Positions 58,594-64,000 of a stretch of 64,000 nucleotides of DNA are shown one piece after another. The notes beneath the pieces were generated by a model. It saw only the letters and a list, made by a program, of their open reading frames with translations. It had not been told where the DNA came from and did no database searches. A program made the position numbers and the translations under genes. The DNA comes from Amycolatopsis sp. GM8 (lineage in GTDB: Bacteria; Actinomycetota; Actinomycetes; Mycobacteriales; Pseudonocardiaceae): assembly GCF_021653975.1 (NCBI RefSeq), contig NZ_JAJKFK010000001.1, positions 1 to 64,000 of the forward strand, in the 5' to 3' direction. Position 1 is the first letter of the stretch. Each line of letters begins with the position of its first letter.

Positions 58594-60026
58594 CGTCTAC
58601 CCAGCTCCCGGTCCGCAATCCCCGCACGGGGCGCGTCGACCACGTGGTCCAACCGCCGACGGCAGCCGAGCTCGCCGAGCTGTGCGCAGGACTCCGCCGG
58701 GCCCAGCCCGCGTGGGCCGCGGCGGGGATCGGCCATCGGGTCGCGGTGATGCGCCGCTGGGCGGATGCCATCGAGGCGAACGCGAAGGCGATCGGGGACG
58801 CGGAGATGACCGACACCGGCCGCAGCCGGGTGTCGCACGAGGTGCCGTACATGGTCGCGGCCTCGATCCGTGGCTGGTGTGACGCCGCACCCGGGCTCCT
58901 GGAGCGCGCCCGGCTCCACGGTGTCTCCAGCGTCTCCCCCACGGTCAGCTACGACACCGAGTTCGATCCGTACTCCCTGCTCGGCGTGATCAGCCCGTGG
59001 AACCATCCGTTCCTGCTGTCCACATTGGACGCCGTGCCCGCGCTGCTCGCGGGCTGTGCGGTGATCATCAAGCCGAGCGAGGTGACGCCCCGCTTCGTCG
59101 AACCGGTCGCCGCCACCATCGCCGAGGTGCCCGAACTGGCCGCGGTGCTGCGCTACGTGACCGGCGGACCGGACACGGGCCGGGCCATCGTCGAGGAAGT
59201 GGACGCGCTGTGCTTCACCGGCAGCGTCCCTACCGGCCGCGCATTGGCACAGACCTGCGCCCGGCGCTTCATCCCGGCATTCCTCGAACTCGGCGGCAAG
59301 GACGCGGCGATCGTGACCGCCTCGGCGGACCTGCCACAAGCCGCGGCCGCGGTCCTCAAGGGAGCCGTGCACAACGCGGGGCAGGTGTGCTTCGCGACGG
59401 AACGGGTCTACGTCGACCGGTCCGTGCACGACGCGTTCATCGAGGAGCTGACCGGTCAGGCCCGGCTGCTCGAACTCAATTACCCGGACGTCGACCGGGG
59501 CCACCTCGGCCCGTTCATCCTCGCCCGGCAGGCCGACATCGTCGACGACCATCTCGCCGACGCACTGGCCCGGGGTGCGGTGCTGCAGTGTGGTGGCCCC
59601 AGCGAGACGCTGGACGGCGGCCGGTACATGCGCGCGACCGTGCTGACCGGCGTGGACCACTCGATGAAGATCATGTGTGAGGAGACGTTCGGACCGGTTG
59701 TCCCGGTGCAGGCCTGTCACGACGTCGACGAGGCGGTCCGGCTCGCCAACGACAGCGAGTACGGCTTGTCCGCGGCGGTGATCGCCGGCGACGAGGCCGA
59801 AGCCGCGGCGATCGGACGACGTCTCAATGCCGGTGCCGTGAGCCTGATGGACACCTCGCTGACCATCACGATCATGCGGGACGTCGAGAAGACCTCGTAC
59901 AACTCCTCGGGGCTGGGCGGCTCGCGTATGGGGCCCAACGGGATGCTGCGTTTCCTCCGCCGCAAGGCATTGCTCACCCGCTCCGGCCCGGTGCCGGACA
60001 TGGACTCATTGCGTGAGGACGCGTGA
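58590..60026 (+). CDS. Aldehyde dehydrogenase
   Basis: 478-residue ALDH: VISPWNHPFLLSTLDAVPAL, LELGGKDAAIVTASADL (Glu), HNAGQVCFATERVYV (Cys), EETFGPVVPV. GTG 58590 shares GTGA with mhpC. The C-terminus GSRMGPNGMLRFLRRKALL is typical of aromatic or semialdehyde dehydrogenases. In this operon it may oxidise an aldehyde from side-chain shortening or a semialdehyde from ring cleavage. Confidence 0.9.
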   Translation: MTSTQLPVRNPRTGRVDHVVQPPTAAELAELCAGLRRAQPAWAAAGIGHRVAVMRRWADAIEANAKAIGDAEMTDTGRSRVSHEVPYMVAASIRGWCDAAPGLLERARLHGVSSVSPTVSYDTEFDPYSLLGVISPWNHPFLLSTLDAVPALLAGCAVIIKPSEVTPRFVEPVAATIAEVPELAAVLRYVTGGPDTGRAIVEEVDALCFTGSVPTGRALAQTCARRFIPAFLELGGKDAAIVTASADLPQAAAAVLKGAVHNAGQVCFATERVYVDRSVHDAFIEELTGQARLLELNYPDVDRGHLGPFILARQADIVDDHLADALARGAVLQCGGPSETLDGGRYMRATVLTGVDHSMKIMCEETFGPVVPVQACHDVDEAVRLANDSEYGLSAAVIAGDEAEAAAIGRRLNAGAVSLMDTSLTITIMRDVEKTSYNSSGLGGSRMGPNGMLRFLRRKALLTRSGPVPDMDSLREDA

Positions 60027-60040
60027 CAAGGAGGTCAATG

Positions 60041-60970
60041 ATGCCCCACGACGAACCGATCGGCCTCGTCGGCGCCGGAACCATCGGCGGCGGCTGGGCC
60101 GCCACCTATCTCGCCCGCCGCCGGCCGGTGCTGGTGGTGGACCCGGTACCGGACGCGTTCGGGAGGCTGACGTCGTACCTCGACGCCGTATGGCCGTCGG
60201 TTCGCCGCACCGTGGCCGACACGCCCGCGACCGTGCCTCTGGACCTGCTGCGGTTGGTTCCTGTGGCGGATCTTGGCGAAGCGGTCCTGGTGCACGAGAA
60301 CGTCCCGGAGTCGGTCGAGTCCAAACAGGACGCCTACCGCGGCGTCGAAGACGTGGTCGGAGCCGACGTCCCTATCCTGTCGAGCAGCGGCGGCCTGATG
60401 CCGTCGGAGCTGCAAGCTGGTATGGACCACCCAGAGCGATTCGTCGTCGCGCATCCCCAGAGCCCGGTCTACGCGCTCCCGCTCGTGGAGGTGCTGGCCG
60501 GCAAGGCGACCTCACCCGTCGTCGTCGACGCGGTGCTCGCCCATCTCACCGGTCTGGGCAAGCGCCCGGTGCTGCTGCACCGCGAAATCCCCGGCTACCT
60601 CACCAACCGACTGACGTTCGCGATGCTCCGCGAGGCGACGCACTTGCTCGCGGAGGGCGTCGTCGACGCGCGCGGGATCGAGGACGCCGTCGTGCACGGC
60701 ATCACCCCGCGCTTCCTGATCGGCGGCCCGCTCACCTCGCTGGCGCTGGCCGGCGGTCCCGGCGGGATGCGCGGCGCGATGCGCTCGTTCGCGGACACCA
60801 TCGAGGGCTGGTGGTCCGATCTCGGCAGGCCACATCTCGACGAGGACACCCGCGCCCGGCTGATCGCGGCCGCGGACGAGATCCTCGGCGACCGCACCAT
60901 CGGCGACGTCCTCGCCGCCCGGGACGCGGCCGCGGTCGATGTACTGGCACTGCTGCAGGGCGAGGCGTGA
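60041..60970 (+). CDS. 3-Hydroxyacyl-CoA dehydrogenase family protein
   Basis: 309-residue NAD-dependent dehydrogenase: IGLVGAGTIGGGWAATYLARR at the N-terminus, HPQSPVYALPLVEVLAG with the catalytic His, and EIPGYLTNRL opening the C-terminal domain. AAGGAGG lies six bases before ATG 60041. It would oxidise a 3-hydroxyacyl-CoA. With the CoA ligase and MaoC hydratase it gives three of the steps of beta-oxidative side-chain shortening. Carnitine- or gulonate-dehydrogenase-like activity is an alternative. Confidence 0.88.
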   Translation: MPHDEPIGLVGAGTIGGGWAATYLARRRPVLVVDPVPDAFGRLTSYLDAVWPSVRRTVADTPATVPLDLLRLVPVADLGEAVLVHENVPESVESKQDAYRGVEDVVGADVPILSSSGGLMPSELQAGMDHPERFVVAHPQSPVYALPLVEVLAGKATSPVVVDAVLAHLTGLGKRPVLLHREIPGYLTNRLTFAMLREATHLLAEGVVDARGIEDAVVHGITPRFLIGGPLTSLALAGGPGGMRGAMRSFADTIEGWWSDLGRPHLDEDTRARLIAAADEILGDRTIGDVLAARDAAAVDVLALLQGEA

Positions 60971-62670
60971 GCATGTTCGCCACACCCGCGGTCGACTGCC
61001 GCCGGGAGCCGGACGGCCTGCTCGTGCTGCGATCCCGTGTTCCGGCGGGCACGCCTGCGCCGACCGTCCTGCATTGGTTGCGCCGCTTCGCCACCGAAAC
61101 GCCGGAGGCGGCACTGCTCACAACGGCCACCGAGGCGGGCAGGACGGCCTGGTCCTACGCCGAGGCTTGGCAGGACGTACAGCGGGCCGCCACCGCGTTG
61201 GTCCACAGTGGACTTCGCAGCGGCGACCGGGTGGTCGTGCTGGGCCCGAACTCCGTCGAACACCTGACCATGTCACTGGCCACGATGCTGGCCGGTGCCG
61301 TCGCCGTGCCGGTCGCACCGCAGTACGCCGGGGCGTCGGCCGACCGCCACAAGCTGACCGAGCTCCTCGCCACACTCGACCCGGCCGTCGTCTGGGCGAC
61401 CGACTCCGCTCATGCGGCGGTCCTGAAGGAGGCACTGCCCGACGGGTCGCGAGCCATTGTCCTCATTGGACAGACGGCCGTGCGGGAATTGCTGCGGACA
61501 GACCACACCGATGCCCCTGCGCTTGACGCCATCGACGCCGGAGCCGCGGCGAAGATCCTGCTCACCTCCGGTTCGACCGGCCGGCCGAAGCCCGTGGCCT
61601 ACAGCCAATCGATGATGACGACCAACGTCCAGATGACGCTCGACGTCTGGCCGTTCCTAGGCGGGCATCGTCCCGTACTGGTCGACTGGCTGCCGTGGAA
61701 CCACGCCTTCGGGGGCAATGCCAATGTCAACCTCGTGCTGTCACAAGGTGGCACGTTGCACATCGACGAGGCCGCGGGCAGGCCGGACCGGCTCGACGTC
61801 ACGATCCGGAACCTGCGCCGCCACCGGCCCACCTTCCACGGCGCGGTCCCGGCGGGGTTCGCGGCGCTGCTGCCCGCGCTGGAAGCGGATCCGGCATTCC
61901 GCGAGGCTTTCTTCGGCCGCCTCGACGTCATGTTCAGCGCCGGCGCGGCCATGCACCCGACGGTGTTCCGGCGACTGTCCGAACTGTCGGCGACGGTGCG
62001 CGAGCGCCCGGTCCCTATCGTGACCGGCTGGGGCTCGACCGAAGTCGGCCCTGGCGCGACGATGGTGCACGCACACGGGGTGGCGCCCGACTGCATCGGG
62101 ACTCCGCTGCCGGGCGTGGAAATCGGGCTGCGACCCGTCGGGGGCAAGTACGAACTCCTCGTCCGCGGGCCCTGTGTCGCCGACGGGTACTGGCACCAGC
62201 CAGGCCCCAGCCGGGCCGCGTTCACCGCCGACGGCTGGTACTACTCCGGTGACGCGGGCGAACTCATCGATGCCGATCACCCCGAGCGCGGGTTGCGCTT
62301 CGCCGGGCGGATCGCCGACGATTTCAAGCTGGCCAACGGAACCTGGGTCGACGCGGGCGGTATCCGCGCGAACCTGCTGGCCCGCGGCGGCGGCCGGTTG
62401 CGCGACATCGTCGTGGCCGGTGCCGACCAATCCGCGCCCTGTGTGCTCGTCTGGGCCGCCGGGCCGTTCGGCGAGGAAGATCTGCGACTGCTGCTGGACG
62501 CGTACAACCGGGAGAACACGAAGCCGAGCACCAGGATCCTCGACGGCGCGCTGCTGGAGCCCGAGGGCGACGAGGTGGGAAACAAGGGACAGCTCGTGCG
62601 CGGTGCCGTATTGGCGCGGCGGCGACCGCTCATCGAGCGGATGTACGACCGGCAGAAAGCAGGATCGTGA
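60967..62670 (+). CDS. AMP-forming acyl-CoA synthetase, feruloyl-CoA synthetase (Fcs) type
   Basis: 567 residues from GTG 60967 (GTGA overlap; ATG 60973 is an alternative). P-loop LLTSGSTGRPKPVAYSQSMM, then LVDWLPWNHAFGGNANVNLV and GWGSTEVGPGATMVHAHG, as in Pseudomonas-type feruloyl-CoA synthetases rather than the fcs at 41975. It activates a phenylpropenoic or phenylpropionic acid. This second, structurally different ligase suggests a separate substrate from the vdh-ech-fcs operon. Confidence 0.88.
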   Translation: MSMFATPAVDCRREPDGLLVLRSRVPAGTPAPTVLHWLRRFATETPEAALLTTATEAGRTAWSYAEAWQDVQRAATALVHSGLRSGDRVVVLGPNSVEHLTMSLATMLAGAVAVPVAPQYAGASADRHKLTELLATLDPAVVWATDSAHAAVLKEALPDGSRAIVLIGQTAVRELLRTDHTDAPALDAIDAGAAAKILLTSGSTGRPKPVAYSQSMMTTNVQMTLDVWPFLGGHRPVLVDWLPWNHAFGGNANVNLVLSQGGTLHIDEAAGRPDRLDVTIRNLRRHRPTFHGAVPAGFAALLPALEADPAFREAFFGRLDVMFSAGAAMHPTVFRRLSELSATVRERPVPIVTGWGSTEVGPGATMVHAHGVAPDCIGTPLPGVEIGLRPVGGKYELLVRGPCVADGYWHQPGPSRAAFTADGWYYSGDAGELIDADHPERGLRFAGRIADDFKLANGTWVDAGGIRANLLARGGGRLRDIVVAGADQSAPCVLVWAAGPFGEEDLRLLLDAYNRENTKPSTRILDGALLEPEGDEVGNKGQLVRGAVLARRRPLIERMYDRQKAGS

Positions 62671-63152
62671 AGATCGAAAACCCGGCCAGAACACTGGCCG
62701 TCGGCAGCGCTGCCGACCTGCACGCCCATATCGGCAGCGAGATCGGGATCAGCGGTTGGGCGTCGCTCGAGCAGGACGACGTGCTCGGCTTCGCCGAACT
62801 CACCCACGACCGGCATTGGATCCATACGGACCCGGCGCGTGCCCGCGACGAAGCCGGTCTGGAAGGCCTTCTGGCACACGGATTCCTGGTGCTCTCGACC
62901 GTAACCGCGCTGGCGAACCAGTGCTACACCATCGCCGGCGCGAGCCGCTGGACGAACTACGGGCTGGAACGAATCCGTTTCACCGCACCGGTTTTCCCGG
63001 GTGACGAGTTCCGGTTGCGACTCACAGTGAACGCGGTCGAGCCGGGACCGGGCCCGACCACTCGGCTAGTTCTCGGCTGCCTGCTCGAACGTCGCGCCGG
63101 CGCCCGGCCCGCGCTGGCCGCGACCTGGATCGTCCTGGTGGAGGAAGCATGA
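62667..63152 (+). CDS. MaoC-like enoyl-CoA hydratase (R-hydratase fold)
   Basis: 161-residue hotdog-fold MaoC dehydratase. TVGDL-like opening (GISGWASLEQDDVLGFAELT), then the hydratase motif HDRHWIHTDPARAR with Asp and His, and LLAHGFLVLS. GTG 62667 overlaps the ligase stop. It would hydrate the enoyl-CoA made from the ligase product, before the hydroxyacyl-CoA dehydrogenase. Confidence 0.88.
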   Translation: MKIENPARTLAVGSAADLHAHIGSEIGISGWASLEQDDVLGFAELTHDRHWIHTDPARARDEAGLEGLLAHGFLVLSTVTALANQCYTIAGASRWTNYGLERIRFTAPVFPGDEFRLRLTVNAVEPGPGPTTRLVLGCLLERRAGARPALAATWIVLVEEA

Positions 63153-63565
63153 GCGACGTTCCCGAAGGTTTCGTGCCGCTCGGGCAGGAAGGCACGTTCC
63201 TCGACCACGTCGGCGGCCTGAGGTGGCGGCGCGGCGCCGACCGGACGGAAGTGTGCGTGTCGCTGGCGCCGCATCATCTCAATCCCAATGGCACCGCACA
63301 CGGCGGCTTCCTGATGACCGTCCTCGACATCACCCTGGGCGCCACCGTCGAGTCATTTCTCGGCGTGGACCCGGATCGCCATCCCGTCACACTGCAGCTG
63401 TCGTGCTCGATGCTGGCACCCGCGCGTGGTGGTGAACTGCTCTTCGGCGAGGCGACGGTCGACCAGTCGACGCGGACGGTGACATTCGTGTCCGCCCGCC
63501 TCCACAGCGAAGGACGGACCGTCCTGACGGCGAGCGCGGTGTTCCGCAACCCACCATCGCGATAA
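63149..63565 (+). CDS. PaaI-type hotdog thioesterase
   Basis: 138-residue hotdog protein: HHLNPNGTAHGGFLMTVLDITLG is the thioesterase motif with the Asn/His-Gly-Gly pattern. ATG 63149 shares ATGA with the MaoC gene. It probably releases CoA from a stalled or final aryl-CoA thioester at the end of the operon, which stops at the stem-loop at 63568. Confidence 0.88.
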   Translation: MSDVPEGFVPLGQEGTFLDHVGGLRWRRGADRTEVCVSLAPHHLNPNGTAHGGFLMTVLDITLGATVESFLGVDPDRHPVTLQLSCSMLAPARGGELLFGEATVDQSTRTVTFVSARLHSEGRTVLTASAVFRNPPSR

Positions 63566-63567
63566 CC

Positions 63568-63604
63568 CGCGCCGGGTTCACCTTTCCCCGGCGAACTCGG
63601 CGCG
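63568..63604. terminator. Strong stem-loop ending the mhp-like operon
   Basis: CGCGCCGGGTTCACC, loop TTTCCCC, GGCGAACTCGGCGCG. Thirteen of 15 positions pair, plus one G-T, directly after the thioesterase stop. It likely terminates both this operon and the convergent marR transcript. Confidence 0.75.
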
Positions 63605-63634
63605 TATCGCACCGACCCTGAGGAATGCGTTCAT
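63578..63634 (-). CDS. Possible 18-residue peptide coupled to marR
   Basis: ATG 63634 overlaps the marR stop (ATGA) and reads MNAFLRVGAIRAEFAGER. It overlaps the terminator stem. More likely the scrap of a lost downstream gene than a real peptide. Confidence 0.2.
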   Translation of the reverse strand: MNAFLRVGAIRAEFAGER

Positions 63635-64000
63635 GGCTGCTCGCTTTCCGGGTGCGCGGTCGTCGGTTCGGCGAGGGCGTCGATGGCGTGGATGAGTTCC
63701 CGCAGCGCGGGCAGGGACGCGGTGAGCAGCTGTTGCCAGGCGGGGTGCAGCTCGGTCAGGGCGCTGCGCAGGATGGCGGCGTTGGTCGTGTGCCAGTGCG
63801 CCACGGCCTGTTCACCGGTGACGGTCAGGGTGAGCGAGACGGTACGGCGATCCGGACCGCCGCCGGCGCGGGTGATCAGGTTCCGGGTTCGCAGTCCGTT
63901 GACCAGGGTGGTGACGGAGTTGGGGGCCAGGCGCAGCAGGCGGGCGAGCTGGCTGGGGCGGGCGCCGGGGTTTTCGGCCAGGCAGGACAGCAGTTCCAGT
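63631..64000 (-). CDS. MarR family regulator, C-terminal part (runs off the window)
   Basis: The last 122 residues of a MarR protein: GARPSQLARLLRLAPNSVTTLVNGLRTRNLITRAGG is the winged helix, with wing GGPDRRTVSLTLTVTGEQ, and a C-terminal dimerisation helix ending AEPTTAHPESEQP. The N-terminus lies beyond base 64000. Target unknown; convergent with the mhp-like operon. Confidence 0.85.
   Translation of the reverse strand, partial: LELLSCLAENPGARPSQLARLLRLAPNSVTTLVNGLRTRNLITRAGGGPDRRTVSLTLTVTGEQAVAHWHTTNAAILRSALTELHPAWQQLLTASLPALRELIHAIDALAEPTTAHPESEQP

Noticed and set aside
60013..60966. Extension of the feruloyl-CoA-synthetase-like frame upstream of its start
   Set aside because: Covers the hydroxyacyl-CoA dehydrogenase gene in another frame. 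The extension is Arg/Gly-rich noise.

Overview
The window is high-GC DNA with the gene density, GTG/TTG start use and 1-4 nt stop/start overlaps of an actinomycete. A mycothiol-dependent type of maleylpyruvate isomerase supports Actinobacteria. A Pseudonocardiales genome (Amycolatopsis-like) is my best guess, by inference only. No tRNA, rRNA, CRISPR array, intact insertion sequence or replication origin was seen.

Most of the window is a run of aromatic-acid and related catabolic operons, nearly every one with its own local regulator and often a visible palindromic operator. From the left: (1) 1-4816, a minus-strand operon of FAD monooxygenase, RidA, aromatic-acid MFS transporter and zinc alcohol dehydrogenase, divergent from a GAF/Fis-type activator; (2) 4838-7744, two tandem IclR repressors divergent from an MHS-type transporter; (3) 7791-16830, a six-gene minus-strand operon (aldehyde dehydrogenase, class II aldolase, luciferase-like monooxygenase, carboxylesterase, ThDP enzyme, second luciferase-like monooxygenase) divergent from an amidohydrolase, with no pathway I can name; (4) 16803-20823, a gentisate operon (dioxygenase, fumarylpyruvate hydrolase, maleylpyruvate isomerase, 3-hydroxybenzoate 6-hydroxylase-like enzyme); (5) 20882-28123, a TetR/MFS pair, an oxidoreductase/XRE pair, a class III CoA-transferase and a 2-oxoglutarate dioxygenase with a TetR; (6) 28407-35931, an adenosine-deaminase-family enzyme with a complete ABC importer, then an unusual solute-binding protein coupled to a Gfo/Idh/MocA oxidoreductase.

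Region 36.0-40.0 kb is different. It is lower in GC and fragmented, and it reads on the minus strand as a graveyard of polymorphic-toxin C-terminal cassettes. Two decayed Hint (pre-toxin) tails and toxin remnants are followed by intact-looking putative immunity genes. A second, truncated copy of one toxin-tail/immunity-head junction is also present. No toxin carrier N-terminus lies in the window. A polysaccharide pyruvyl transferase family gene follows.

After 41.5 kb catabolism resumes. First comes a ferulate/p-coumarate operon (vdh, ech, fcs, marR) with a MarR-type palindrome. Next is an operon with a linalool dehydratase/isomerase-like protein, a Rieske oxygenase, a HicB-like small protein and a flavin/2Fe-2S reductase. 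Last is an mhp-like meta-cleavage region: MhpA-like hydroxylase, amidohydrolase and transporter on one strand. On the other strand are mhpB, mhpC, aldehyde dehydrogenase, hydroxyacyl-CoA dehydrogenase, feruloyl-CoA-synthetase-like ligase, MaoC hydratase and hotdog thioesterase. A LysR regulator sits between the two arms, and a matching ATAG-N2-CTAT element lies in front of each. The window ends in a partial MarR gene.
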